Assembly (NCBI GenBank): GCA_963575745.1
Contig: CAUYUJ010011292.1
Location: 71,001 to 135,000, forward strand
Source of the DNA: Prorocentrum cordatum
Taxonomy: Eukaryota; Sar; Dinophyceae; Prorocentrales; Prorocentraceae
Direction of reading: 5' to 3'
DNA: 64,000 nt
The stretch's first letter is position 1, and every line of letters begins with the position of its first letter. Positions 42,873 to 53,560 of this stretch are shown here, one piece after another. A program made the translations under genes and the position numbers. The notes under the pieces were generated by a model. The model was not told the origin of the DNA. It did no database searches and saw only the letters and a program-made list of their open reading frames with translations.

Positions 42873-43240
42873 CGGGGGCTTCCTGTCGGTTCGTGCGTGA
42901 GGCGGAGGATCGATTCTCGCATTATCTTCAATGTCCGACGTTGCTGGCGGCGGTGGGGGCAGGACATGGCAGAACTCTACATTCCTCTCTTCCGAGGCGG
43001 TTGACTCTGGTTCAGCCGCGCGATGAGCACATCGTGCCCCCGAGGATGCTGAGATCGTTGGTCGCACGTGCTGTCCGATCGCTACGTCTTGCGAAGCCGG
43101 CCCGTGCACTTGCCGCCTGGGTGCCTCCTGAACCAGTGATGGTGAGAGCAATGCAACGCGGGTGCCCCTCTTCCTCGCGCTCGTCACTGACCCGCCTAGC
43201 CTGCTCGAGTACCTCCTCCGCATCTGGATTGGCAGCTGGG
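42873..43240 (+). pseudogene. C-terminal Cys/His tail of element 2
   Basis: CRFVREAEDRFSHYLQCP keeps the first and last Cys and the His of the small zinc-binding motif that ends many LINE polyproteins; one Cys is missing. RMLRSLVARAVRSLRLAK follows and then the frame loses pattern near 43,240. Confidence 0.6.
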
Positions 43241-45875
43241 TCGACCTCTCAGCGATCGCCTGGGCTGACCCCCGAACTCATCCCGTCTCCGACTCCTGGC
43301 GCGCTCATTGCGACGCCCCCGAGAACCGCGAGAATGATGCCCGAGGGGCCGACCGACGTGTGCAGGAGCACACGTCTGTCGGCCCCTCCCAGGTCGTCCT
43401 CTTCGATGGCGCCCTCGGCTCCCGTCAGCAGCTGTGAGCCTTCGGACAAAGAGCCTGCTCTGCCCTTTTCCATGCCCACACCTGGGACTTGCCTGGCCCA
43501 GCCCATTCCCCTCGCCGATGGCTCCTCCGCGCTCTGCCGCCGTCTGCCCCTCGCCCTGGCTGCTGGCGCTTCCCCGCGCCCTCGCTACTGTCCTGACTCG
43601 CCCACCACTGCGACTGGCTTGTCCGCAAGTGGTGCCCACGGCAGTGCTGGTCTGGCCCAGCCAATCGTGCCGCTGGTCCTCGCCCCGCCTCATCCGTCGC
43701 TCCTGAGCCCTGCTCTCGCCTCTGCGTTGCATCTCCACTCTGATCCCCACTCCGCCCGGAATGAAACAACGACTGCGCACGTCGGTTCCGTAAAGCACGG
43801 GCCGGCGGACTTCGAGGCGCCGACGCGCCGTTTCTGCGACTCGGTGGGCCTCTTTTTGGGATTGGGACTCCTCTCCTACGCTCGTCTCCTCCTCCTCCTC
43901 CTCCTCCTCCTTCTCTTCCTCCTCCTCCTCCTCCTGTGCCGCGCTTTGCCCTGGAATCGCTGCCCCTGGCCTGCGGCTGTGGATCTCTCTCTCTATATGT
44001 TTGTGTGTGTGTGTATGTATCTATGTAGATCTCGTCGCCATACGCTGGGGAGCGCGATCGTCCGTCTGTGGTCCGTGCGCCCCGCGGCGCTGGGGGGTTG
44101 CAGTTGCTCGGGCTGCCCAACCAAATGGCCGCGCCGCGCCGCTGTTGAACCGCCTGGGGCGGGCGGGGGGGGGGGGCGCTGGAAGGGAGGGGGGGGGGCC
44201 AGGCAGGAGAGGAGGGGTATGGATCGGGGGGGGGGGACGGGAAGGAGGGAGGAGGGAGAGGGATCGGAGGCCTAGAGGTTGAAACCAACATCGGCGGTTT
44301 AATTCGACCGAGCGAAGATATCGATTTCGGTGATGGTGGTAACACTCGGGCTTCCCAGGTGGCCGACAGATCACCGCCAACACCAGCATTCAGGATCATG
44401 TTCCCCTGGTGGAAACCCCCTGTGTTGGCGTTGGTGTTCCTTTCCAGACCCTCCAAAGGATGAGGATAGGAAGGGATGGATGAGATGTGGGCCACGGCTG
44501 CGACTCAGGGGCCTGTCCTGGAGTCAGCGCGAGCATCGCTCCCGAGAGGTCTGGCGCCGAGAGCTGGAACTTCGGGCGCGCTGGATCGGGGCCCAGGGCG
44601 GGCCCTTGCAGGGCGCGAGCCGCAGCCGGAGCCCCAGCTGGAGACCAGATGTGCATCGCAAGTTCTTAGATTTGTTGCGCGAGTGCTCGACACCCGTTGG
44701 GCTTGAAATCTCGCCGCGCGCGGAACGTGTGTCACCGACGGGCACGCAGGCCTGGCAGTCCGCCTGGATCTGGCGTGCTCCAGCCGAGGCGCCATCTACC
44801 TCGCGTGCCAACACGACTTTGACAGGCCCGTGCAGGGGCCCGAGGCGCACGCAGGCGCGGACGGGGGCGCCAGCTTCGGGCTTCCTGGCTCGCTGTCCAC
44901 CTGCAGTGCGCACGATCGGCATCTGTCCACCGAGGGGGTATGAATCTAGGCAGGCATATGATAGGCGCCCTCCGTCCATTTGGGGGATTGGCATCTAGAT
45001 GGACATTTTCTGTTCCTGGCCAGGAGTACCGAGCCTACTCTCCAGCGTCCCTGTCGTAACCGAGTCCAGCAGCTTCCAGAATTCACGCGCGCCTCCGCAC
45101 TTTTTCGATTTTCCTTGTTCGGAGGAAGGAAGGAAGCGGGTCGATTGAGGGAGCTGCTCGGTCTTTCCCTGAGTTTACCCAAGTGGTTCTTCCATGGTAG
45201 TTTGACTGATAGTGTTGTTGCTGTGTGCTTGAATACCCTTCCACGGCCATGGACGCGCTTCTATTCTCCCTACCTGCAGGCCAAAGTTTGAATGTCTTGT
45301 GGGTTCCAGAGGTAAACGCAACTTCGAAATGCAGCGTTCATGTTGTCGTGTTGTGGTGAAGCCACAGGGTTCTACTTCCGAGGAAAAGTATTCTTATCAT
45401 CAGGTGCAATTCCTTGCTGGACATGGGCAGTCAGTTCACCTTCTCCCACGGCGTGGCGCCTCCTTGTGGTCTGGTGGAAGGGGGTGGCCGCTTGCTACCC
45501 CAGTCGGAGCCACTGCAGCCGCCACGCTGCCTCCGCGTTGCACACGGCGGGCGCGCTGAGGCGCCTGAGGCGCCCACGCGATTCTTTCGTAGCGTCTGCC
45601 GTTCGGCCCGTTGTGCTGCGCGACGTCGTGCCGCTGCCCTCCTGTTGCCGGAACACTGTTGGCCTCTCCCCACCACTCGAGCGTGAGATCGACTACATAA
45701 TCGATTGACCACACAGTTGTCCGTGTACTTTACGAACAACTCGTACAATCTTCGTAGGCGTACGAACATTTACGTATTTGTCGTAGGTACGCCTACACGC
45801 ATGAGTTTTGGGGCAAATCGGGTCTGTAATCCATGTCCTACTCGAACGCTGCGGGTCCGCGGCTTCAGGGGCGCG
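43241..45875. other. Unassigned region 3' of element 2
   Basis: A Pro/Ser/Ala-rich plus frame continues to 44,275 without a domain. A CTC tract lies at 43,886-43,940, a CT/TATG/GT patch at 43,987-44,026 and G-rich patches at 44,160-44,260. 44,300-45,700 is ordinary mixed sequence with short frames only. Near 45,755-45,805 CGTAGGCGTACG and GTAGGTACGCCTAC form a small inverted pair. No RNA gene seen. Confidence 0.35.
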
Positions 45876-45879
45876 CTCT

Positions 45880-46060
45880 GGACTCGGCCACGCGCAGAAG
45901 GGGGGTCGGGGGAGGGGGGAAGGCTTCTTAGAAGCGCTTCTGCTTCTTAGAATGCGCGGGCCTTGCCTATGGATGTAAGGCTGTCGCCTTCTAAGACGCG
46001 GCCTCCTTCTAAGACGCCTTCCCCCCTCACCCTACCCCCTTCTGCGCGTGTCCGCTCGGT
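45880..46060. mobile_element. GAAGGC-family inverted-repeat element, best copy
   Basis: GGGGGAAGGCTTCTTAGAAG (45,915-45,934) matches the reverse complement of 46,006-46,025 at 19 of 20 bases. Pairing continues outward through G-rich/C-rich flanks and CGCGCAG (45,891 and 46,048) for roughly 45-55 bp per arm. The interior is about 70 bp. This is a MITE-sized non-autonomous element. Confidence 0.75.
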
Positions 46061-47430
46061 GGCAAATCTTGAGAGCCTTGTATGCCCTCTCAAGTCCGTT
46101 TTTTAGCGCTGACTGACGTCGATTAGCGTCAGGTACTCGATTGCGTCGCGTCGGTCAGCGTCGATCAGCATCGATTTAGCCTCGATCGACGTCGGCTATA
46201 GCGTCGATTTAGCCTCGATCAGCGCAAGTGCGGAAGGGCCGACGAGACTGCGCAGGGGGCTCCCACGAGTTGCCGCCGAGCCTTCCCCCTCCTCCTCGCC
46301 CGTCTTCGCCTGCGCACCGCTGGTGGGGGCGCCCCTCGGCCCGTGTGCCCACGTGCGGCACGATCTCTTCGCGTCTCCTCCTGTCTTGGCTCTCGAGCGG
46401 CACTTCGCCGACGCCTCTCGCGCGAGCCTGCGCGTTCTTCTGGCACGGCGGCAGGATTTCCAGCAGACCGGTTGGGCGCTTGTGTCAGCTGGCCTTTCGC
46501 CCAGATGCCTCTTCTTTCCTTTCCGTCTGTAGTTTGCCCGTCGCATTTCGTCGTTGTCCCTTTCCCCGCCCTCTTCGTAATCTTCCTTTTCTTTGTCTTC
46601 GTCTTTTCGCGTGCCACAGTTGCCAAGTGCAGCCGCCCCAGCTTGGCTGCTTTGACCTGCTCATCCTCTTTAGGCTAGCTGTCAGCTTCCAGTCGGTTGC
46701 GCCCTGGGAGCATCATGAGTCTTTCGCAAGGCGAAGCACGTGATTGCTTACATTCTTTCCAGAGTGTATCGAGCGAATGTTTGCCAACTTCTTTGGCACT
46801 GGCTCAATGTGACAATTTGTCAGATGGCATGCAAGAGAGAGAGAGAGAGTGCGCCAGAAGGTGGTTGGAGCGGCTCGGTCCACGGGTGCGCAAGTTCACA
46901 AGTGGTTGAACCAGAAACGTTGGGAATCTGGGCTGGTAGGGAAAGTACGTTTGCAACAATAGTAGTGAACCCATGCACTTCAACCTGGGCTTTGCACATT
47001 GCGTGGGCCTCCGAGCCGAAATTTTGTTGAGGCAAATCGCAGAAACTGCGATTCGTTTTTGGAAATCAAGCTTCGGGTGATTCGCATATTTATTCATCAG
47101 TTATCGTGTTGCCGAGTCCCTCCTGCCCCTCCGCGTCTCGTCTCCTCGTCCCGTCCTCTGTCTTTCCCATCGCATTCTCTCTTTCCCTCCCCCTTCCCTT
47201 CCCCTTTCCCCCTCCCTTTCCCTTCTCTGGCGGCGGCGGCGGCCCGTAAGCGCGGCTGGTTTGATACATATGCTGCCGCCAGCCAGTAATTCCAGACTTG
47301 CACTGCACACGTGACCACTCCAATCCCTTTCCCTTGACCGCCTCCATTCTGCTCCCATCTCCCACGAGGGGGAGCATGAGAGGGGAACTGGACTCAAACC
47401 CCAAAGCCAACTTTTTTTTCGCAACGTCGA
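46061..47430. other. Unassigned stretch
   Basis: 46,105-46,225 repeats CGTCGATTAGCGTC, CGTCGATCAGCATCGATTTA and similar words about six times. A (GA)n patch lies at 46,833-46,849 and a CCCTTTCC-type pyrimidine tract at 47,120-47,225. No recognised gene. Confidence 0.35.
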
Positions 47431-47665
47431 CCCCAGAGGTTGAGATCCATTCCCCGGGACCAGCTTTTCATTCTGGCGGTCCCGGGGCCCTGTGAGGGCC
47501 TCTGGTCCAGAGGCCGAAAATTGCCAGAAACCTCCTGTCGTGTTCTTTTTCACGACGCGAGGGGGTCTGGGGACGGCCTCAAGTGGTCTCGACCCCTTCC
47601 TAGGGATAGGTTTCGCCCCAGATCCGTTTTGGATGGTCCGGGGCCCGATACCGGGCCTCCGAGGT
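47430..47665 (-). repeat. SINE-like dispersed repeat, two minus-strand copies
   Basis: On the minus strand, CCCTCACAGGGCCCCGGGAC with GGTCCCGGGGAATGGATC, CCTCTGGGGTCGACGTTGCG and an A run match the 36.45-kb copy. Just upstream on the same strand, CCCGGTATCGGGCCCCGGAC and GGGGCGAAACC form a second, diverged copy similar to 52.15 kb. Confidence 0.55.
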
Positions 47666-47894
47666 CGAAATCGAGGAACAACGCCCAGACTGTCAGCATC
47701 AGACCGCCTGAGATTCGGGGAGCAGGACGGGGGAGGGCCGCACCGGCGCGCGCAGCTGTTGGCCCCGGCGCGCCCTCGGGCGCCAGGCTACGTGCCAGCG
47801 TTCCTGAGCACCTGGCGCGGGCTCCAGGAGCACGGGCGCGAGGCAGACCGCCGCGGGGGAGCGGAGGCGTCGTGAGCCCAGGGTCGTCGGCGGC

Positions 47895-48062
47895 GCGCCC
47901 ACGGGGAAGGCAGAGGCGACGGGCCTTCGCAGCAGGCTCAGAAGGCCTCTGGCCTTCTGCGAAGCTCTCGCAGCCTTCGCCGAAGACACCGGCGGCTTCA
48001 CAGAATGGCTGGAGGGCTTCTGAGAAGCCCCACCGCCTTCTGAGAAGGCTCGCTCCCACTCA
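47895..48062. mobile_element. GAAGGC-family inverted-repeat element, copy 4
   Basis: Several CTCAGAAGGCC, CTTCTGCGAAG, CTTCTGAGAAGCC and CCTTCTGAGAAGGC words are arranged in inverted orientation, with CGACGGGCCTTCGC at the left and GCTCGCTCCCAC at the right. More rearranged than the 45.9-kb copy. Confidence 0.5.
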
Positions 48063-48760
48063 GGGCTCGAGCCAAGCGGTGTTCTGGCAGTTTCGCGGAC
48101 CGCTCTCGTCTCGATCTCGCTTTGCAGCAAGGGCGGAGGGAAGGCAGGACGAGGGATAACGAAAACAAAAGGAAAACGGAGAGCACTGTTCAGCTCGAGC
48201 CCTGCCCCCTGCGTTTCTGCGTTTCGCGCTCCACGAGCGTACCTCCGCCCGCCGAAGCGCCCGACCGCCGCGGGCGCGGCGGGGCGCACCCAGGGGCGCG
48301 CGAACGAGCGAGCGCCGAGCGAGGGCAGGCGGCGGCGGCCCAGGCCAGCGGCGAAGGCAGCAGCAGGCAGGCGGCAGTCAGTGGAAGGGGAGAGAGAGGA
48401 CAGATACGAATGGGAAGTGGGAGGGCCGAGTGGGGACGATGGGCGGCCGCGGCCGTCAGGCTACACCTCAGCCGGGGCTCTCAGCCGCCCCAGGGCTGTC
48501 CAGCACGAGCGCGTTGTGGAGGGCGGAGTCGCGCCCTGTACTCTGCACTCCACGCACGGGGTCCGGCGGGACGTAGAAGTCCTTGACCTCGGGCATCCTC
48601 GACATGGTCGTTGCTGCGCAGTCTGGCGAAAGTTGGCCATGCCGGCGCCCTGCCCGCTCTCACGTTCCCCCCTTGGGCGCGCCGCCGAGGCGAGTCGTGA
48701 AACCCTGCGGCAGGCCCGTGCCGTGCCGACGCGGCTGCGACAGCCCGGCGCGGGCGGTCG
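48063..48760. other. Unassigned GC-rich stretch
   Basis: No recognised domain on either strand; frames are Ala/Arg-rich and short. Confidence 0.3.
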
Positions 48761-48763
48761 AGG

Positions 48764-48993
48764 TTGCCAGCTCTCCGACCCTGAGATCCGACGTATGTAT
48801 GTCAGGAGGGGAAAAAACACACAGACACAATTAATCGTCGACTCCCCAGGAAGTATGGGAAAATATGGGAAGTGGTGGGGAAGACAAAAACCCAGAACAT
48901 ATGGGAAAATATGGGGCATATTTTCATTTGTGTGTATTTATTTGTGTGTCCTGGGGCCATTGCCAGCTCTCCGACCCTGAGATCCGACGTATG
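48764..48993. repeat. 34-bp direct duplication flanking an inserted repeat
   Basis: TTGCCAGCTCTCCGACCCTG and the next 14 bases (48,764-48,797) are repeated exactly at 48,960-48,993. The 162 bp between them are the MITE-like repeat. An inverted 18-base piece (TACGTCGGATCTCAGGGT) lies at 49,311-49,328. Confidence 0.9.
48805..48955. mobile_element. MITE-like repeat, copy B
   Basis: AT-rich relative to its surroundings. CACACAGACACAATTAATCG at the left and TGTGTATTTATTTGTGTGTC at the right are partly complementary. TATGGGAAAATATGGG occurs twice inside. Copy A is at 33.04-33.17 kb. Confidence 0.65.
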
Positions 48994-48999
48994 GTCGAC

Positions 49000-49780
49000 G
49001 CAGGTTCGGCGCTGACCCGACGCGGACTCGACGCGGACTTGACGCGAGCAGCGACACGACAAGGTCCCGAGGGAAGGGGCTCCTGGAGGCCTTTCGCGCC
49101 GTTTTTGGGCTCCAGGGGCCCCCGCTGGGCCGTCTAGGACCGCGAGGGAAGGACTCAGGACGATGGTCCCGTGGGAGGGCCCCAGGTTCAGGGCCCGTTT
49201 CTCTCAGGACCTTAGACGACATGAAGGAGGTGGGGAGTCGGCTCCACCACCTTCTACATCTCGCCCTCCCCTTCTACGTTGCAATTTCGGGGGACCTCGC
49301 TACGTCGGATCTCAGGGTGATCTCTTCAAGCCTGGCGTTTTGTCTTCGATGTCATTCTTTGGGGCCCGTTGCCGAGCCCTGGGACAGTCAAGCGTGGACC
49401 CGGGACGCAAACTCCCCCCATGGGGGGGGGGGTCTGGACCCCCAGGGTCGCGCACTGAGCGATGTCGCCAGTGCGCCGACCTGCTGAACCTCTTCCAGGA
49501 CGCTCTTTGCCCTTGCCGGTGACTCTATCGTGCCCAGGCCGCAGCCCGCTCATGAAGACCGCCACCCACCAGCATTCGTAAGACAAGCATGCATTTCCAT
49601 TGGCCGGCAATGCCGCTCAAGAAAGCTAAGAACTTGGACTGGACCCTGGGCGTTTTCTTAGAGCCTACTTTTCGTTGAACAGGGTCTATCTCTGGACATG
49701 GACTACTGTTTCAGGAAACGCGCGGGGGAAGTCCATTTTCTTAGCTCAGCATTTCTTGTCGGCGGCGAGCCCCGGGGGAA
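49000..49780. other. Unassigned stretch with a SINE-like copy
   Basis: 49,358-49,440 contains GGGGCCCGTTGCCGAGCCCT, GGACAGTC and GACCCGGGACGCAAACTCCC, related to the SINE-like family. The rest is unrecognised. Confidence 0.4.
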
Positions 49781-49784
49781 GTGA

Positions 49785-49907
49785 GAAGGAGCAGACCTTC
49801 CCAGAAGACTCGGGCGTCCCCGGGGCCCGTGAGAAATCTTGTAAGCCTTTCCCGATGACACCGCCGACTTCTGAGAAGGCCCTCTCCTTCTCACTCCCCC
49901 CCCTCGC
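49785..49907. mobile_element. GAAGGC-family inverted-repeat element, copy 5
   Basis: GTGAGAAGGAG (49,789) and CTCCTTCTCAC (ending near 49,897) are perfect inverted ends; CCTTCCCAGAAG and CTTCTGAGAAGG lie just inside. The total is about 110 bp. Confidence 0.65.
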
Positions 49908-50134
49908 TCGCCGCCGATCCCACCTCTAAGCAGGGGCGTGCATGGTCTAAGCTCGCCCCTCGCCCTGCTGCCCCGCTTGCTCCTGCCCTGCGCTTGGCCC
50001 GTGCCGCTGCTCGGCGCCTCTGCACTGCTCGACCGGCCCGCGCGCTGTTGGGGAAGCGGGTCCTGAGGGAGACGGGTCCTGAGGTTTTCGCTCTTTCTGT
50101 CAAGGGTGGAAAAACCACCCCGACCCCGACAATT

Positions 50135-50215
50135 CGCGTTTACTAAACAGCCCTGGGCGTTTACTAAACAGCCCTGCCCTGTTCGACTCCTTTTATGGGT
50201 GCGTTTACTAAACGG
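50135..50215 (+). repeat. Triple CGTTTACTAAAC repeat
   Basis: CGTTTACTAAACAGCCCTG occurs twice about 18 bp apart, and CGTTTACTAAACGGC again near 50,202. Confidence 0.7.
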
Positions 50216-50264
50216 CTTCGCTTGTCGGGGTGCTTATTATGGGGGTGGATTTTCTGCTCTCTAT

Positions 50265-50345
50265 TCTGGGCTCCCAGGGCCCTCCACGGGCCCCGCGGCT
50301 GTCAGGAAACGGCTCAGGAGGAGGAGCTCGTCCTGGGGGAAGGCC
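50265..50345 (+). repeat. SINE-like dispersed repeat, diverged copy
   Basis: GGGCCCTCCACGGGCCCCGC, CGGCTCAGGAGGAGGAGC and GTCCTGGGGGAAGG follow the family order. Confidence 0.4.
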
Positions 50346-50578
50346 CTGGGGCCCAGGATTCGTGTCCCCTATGCTGAGGCACGTCTGCGCTGAACGCCCA
50401 GAGTGGCCGTGCGTCGGCCGTCGTCCAGCGATCGGCGCAATCGGAAGGAAGGCCGCGATCGCTCAAGATGGAACGATCGACGTGGTGTCGGGAGCCCGCG
50501 CGCAGGTCGTCGCGGCACGAATCAGCCGTGTCAGTTTGGTTGCCAGGAGCTCCTTTCTTCGATCTGGTTCGTTGTGAA

Positions 50579-50579
<1 letters not shown>

Positions 50580-50628
<49 letters not shown>
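50580..50628. repeat. (GT)n microsatellite
   Basis: About 24 GT dinucleotides. Confidence 0.95.
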
Positions 50629-50631
<3 letters not shown>

Positions 50632-50639
50632 GGAACCAT

Positions 50640-51820
50640 TTCGTGACGTCGCCAGGAACGTGAGCGATAGTTTCTCTGGGCGCGCCGTATCTAGTGTAAG
50701 CATTGGGTTCGCGCATTTTTTAGCGTTGGGGTACTTCGATTGCGCCCAAAACGGGAGCGGCAGGAGTACGCTCGCAGAGAAAAGCCATCGATACCGTATG
50801 GGAACATACTCGGGGCACTCGTTGAACATTTCGAGTTGGCTTTCTCCCCAGGGGTTGATTTTGGGTCTTCGCAATCACACGCGTGGCTTCCGGCGTGCGC
50901 TGCCATGGTTCGACAGGCTGGGACAGCATAGCGCGCGCGCGTTGCAGGGCGAGGACTGCTACTCGCACGCGATGTCGAGGGCGAACGCTCGTACCCTGCA
51001 CGCCGAAACAAGTTCCGAAAAGTGCAGCGGCGATCGGCGAGGTGGCGGAGGAGGCGGCGAGGTGCAGTTAAACCCACGGGTGCGTCGCTCTCGGGCTCGT
51101 CGCGGCCGCGGAACACCGCACGGCGCTGTCTGTCGAGCGCCCCAGCTTCCTCCTGCTGCCTGGGACCTCCAGGGGGGTATGCCAGCCGAGCCCCTGTGCC
51201 ACCAATCTGGAGGCTTCCAGAGCAGACGCATGAGGCGGCAGATTCACCAGAGGCTTGGCAGCCAAGACGCTGAAGTAAGGACCACTTTGGCTTCAGGAGA
51301 GGCTCCTGCTTTCGGGCCGGTGCTCAGATCTAGGCTTGGGTGCTTGCTCGTGGTTGATCGCCGCGGGCAGAAAATCCCATTCGTTCCTGATTCAACGTTC
51401 CTCATGCTAGCACGACGACTGTGCGGGGATGGGGGCCGCCGAGGTCAAGTTCGTCGAGCTCTGATGCGGCGGAAGGAAGGTTCGCGGAATTCACGGCACG
51501 TCGAGGTGGGGCGCCAGGCCATGGGTGGGGCTCACTTTGTCTTGGGGCTCGAGACTCACACTACGATGGCCGCAGAGGAAGCAGAGGCTCGAGCGGCAGA
51601 AGTGGAGCGGACAGGCCGCCCTGGTGAAGCTCTGCTGCCACCACCAGATCACCTCCACGGACGCGGAGCTCTTGTCCACCCCCGCGCAGCCCACCGCTCA
51701 GGCCCGGGAGGCCCGGGAGGCGTCGGCGGATCAGCGGGGCAGGGGAGCGCATATACAAGGGGCCCCACATCTCCGACGACATGTTTTTTTGCAATCCGTG
51801 CGATTTTTTGCAGTCCTTGA
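50640..51820 (+). other. Long open frame without recognised domain
   Basis: The frame is open from 50,468 (through the GT repeat) to 51,820, 450 codons. After the Cys-Val run it contains LAEKSHRYRMGTYSGHSLNI, RNHTRGFRRALPWFDRLGQH, GPVLRSRLGCLLVVDRRGQK and VPDSTFLMLARRLCG. It has no familiar motif, no signal peptide, and Arg/Gly-rich composition in its second half. Part of it (51,240-51,405) belongs to a diverged repeat whose other copy is read in different frames, which argues against a conserved protein. Confidence 0.2.
51240..51405 (+). repeat. Diverged repeat pair, copy 1
   Basis: GTAAGGACCACTTT, GTGCTCAGATCTAGGCTTGG, CTCGTGG and CCATTCGTTCCTG are shared in order with 52,310-52,435. Confidence 0.6.
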
Positions 51821-51962
51821 GCGCCCTCCCTCCCTTTCCCCACCCCGCGGCCACCCCCTTCCTCCTTTTTCTTGCTCTCGCTGCCGGACATTCAGCGACG
51901 CCGTTGCCCGGCTTGCCCGAGCGCGCGTGCGGGCTGCATCTGCCGTGCTGCGACGTAAATGC

Positions 51963-52113
51963 GGGCCCCAAGAATATACACCACCACCACGTCGACTCCT
52001 CCTCCCACCTCTATCCTCCTCTTCCTATCCTTTCTCCTGGGGGAGGGAGGGGTTGAGGGAGGTGGTGGTGGTGGTGGTGGTGGTGGTGGTGGTGGTGTAT
52101 ACTTTTGGGCCCC
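51963..52113. repeat. Imperfect inverted repeat with CCA/GGT arms
   Basis: GGGCCCCAAGAATATACACC followed by ACC triplets at the left opposes GGT triplets and GTATACTTTTGGGCCCC at the right. The loop is C/T-rich then G-rich. It has the same architecture as 14,142-14,291. Confidence 0.6.
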
Positions 52114-52139
52114 GTATAAACAGTTTTTTGATCCCAGAG

Positions 52140-52235
52140 TTTTCCTCGCTTTCGGCGTCTGGGGCCCGTTATCGGGCCCTGGGGCCAGAAGCGGGTCCTG
52201 GGCGAAACACTGGCCCCAGGGAAGGAAGGGGTGGG
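52140..52235 (+). repeat. SINE-like dispersed repeat, copy at 52.15 kb
   Basis: GGGGCCCGTTATCGGGCCCT, GGTCCTGGGCGAAACACTGG and CCCCAGGGAAGGAAGG match the minus-strand copy near 47.63 kb. Confidence 0.5.
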
Positions 52236-52304
52236 GGCTTGGGGCCGCGCGCGGCGAGCATCAGATCGGCGGGCGTCAGGGGTTGCGCGTATACAGCCAC
52301 GACG

Positions 52305-52435
52305 AAGAAGGTAAGGACCGCTTTGTGCTCAGGCTGGGGCTCTGGACTTGGGGCCGCTCCTCAGATCTGGGCTGGGGGGCCTATTCGTGGCCGAGGCTCG
52401 CCGTGACCAGGAAGGGCCCCTTCGTTCCTCTTTGA
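52305..52435 (+). repeat. Diverged repeat pair, copy 2
   Basis: GGTAAGGACCGCTTT, CTCCTCAGATCTGGGCTGGG, TTCGTGG and CCCCTTCGTTCCTC parallel 51,240-51,405. Confidence 0.6.
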
Positions 52436-52909
52436 GCTTTCCCGTTGGTCGCACGAGGATTGGAACACATCCGCAGAGAGAGCCCGGAGAGAATCGGCGT
52501 TGCCCAGCACCGTTGGGTGTAGTGGGTGCAGTATGCAGAGAAGATGTTTTGGTTGAGGGAGGTGCAGCGTCAGGGAGTGCAAGAAACTTGGAGAGCGCAC
52601 ATCACATAAAGAGCGTAGAGGGTAGACCGAACAAGGAGAGGATAGAGAGTGCGCAGACTGCGGAGAGTTTACCCCCAGAGTGCAATCTACAAGACAACGC
52701 CTTCGAATGATGACGTGTTTATTTAGCCAACCTTCCTGTGTCTGTGTTGATGACTCGTTTTGCTATGATCCTTCTCCTTCTCTGCGCCGCCTTCCTTCCT
52801 ATCTCCTCTTTGTTTCCTCCTCGCTTCCTCTTCGCTTCCTCTGCGTTTGTTCCTCGCTTCCCCTCCCTCGCCCTCCTGGGGTGATGTCCACTGAGCCACT
52901 GCCGCCTCT

Positions 52910-53140
52910 TTTGTGAGCCTTTTGGGTGTCACGCGGAGAGCGGCCTTGCACTGACCCTTCCCAGGTGGGGTCAGCCGCGCAAGTGTCTCCACTTTCATGA
53001 GCTCCTGGGAGGTCCAGTGGAGTGCGGCCTTGCCGAGACCCAAGCAGGACTTTGCCTCCCTGGGTGCTGCCCGCTGCGAAGCCGTCGCCGCTCTCGTGAG
53101 CTCCTGGGAGGTCCAGCGGATTGCGGCCTTCCTTAGGCCC
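52910..53140 (-). repeat. 99-bp tandem repeat with an open minus frame
   Basis: GAGCTCCTGGGAGGTCCAG recurs at about 52,999 and 53,098, and a third diverged unit begins near 52,913. The minus frame 53,142-52,723 reads KAAIRWTSQELTRAATASQR, KAALHWTSQELMKVETLARL and KAALRVTPKRLTKEAAVAQW, then an Arg/Glu/Lys-rich tail. The period keeps frame (33 codons). It could be a repeat protein, but no family is recognised. Confidence 0.45.
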
Positions 53141-53560
53141 AATCGGAACCGCGGATTCTTCTTGTGCGATCAACTGCGCAACTGTTACCCCCCTCTTCCG
53201 AACTGGCCCTTCCCCCACCTTCCCCCCCGCCACCCTTCCAGACCAGCCAGACTGGGTTCGCTTCCCAGGGAGGGGTTTGGGGAGGGGCAGCCATCTCACA
53301 CACCGAGGAGCCCCCAACGGGTCGGCAAGTTTTCGGCGTCGCCCCTCTGCAGGCTTCCCAGTCCCAGAGCCGGTATACCCGGGTAGAGTGGGCAGATGCG
53401 AGGCCCGATTGTCCCCTCAGGGTTGCACCCGCCTCCCTCCGTCCATGGGGCCGCCGCCCCGCCTGAATCGTATGGGCTTCGCCTCTGACGTGGCAAAGGC
53501 AGCACAAGATGGCATCACGAGTGGCTCAAGCTTTGAGATCAAGCAGGGCTGGAACGGACC
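53141..53560. other. Unassigned stretch
   Basis: C-rich mixed sequence; no domain seen. Confidence 0.3.

Noticed and set aside
50135-50215. TACTAAAC as intron branch-point signals
   Set aside because: Three tandem copies within a short repeat, with no splice sites in register.
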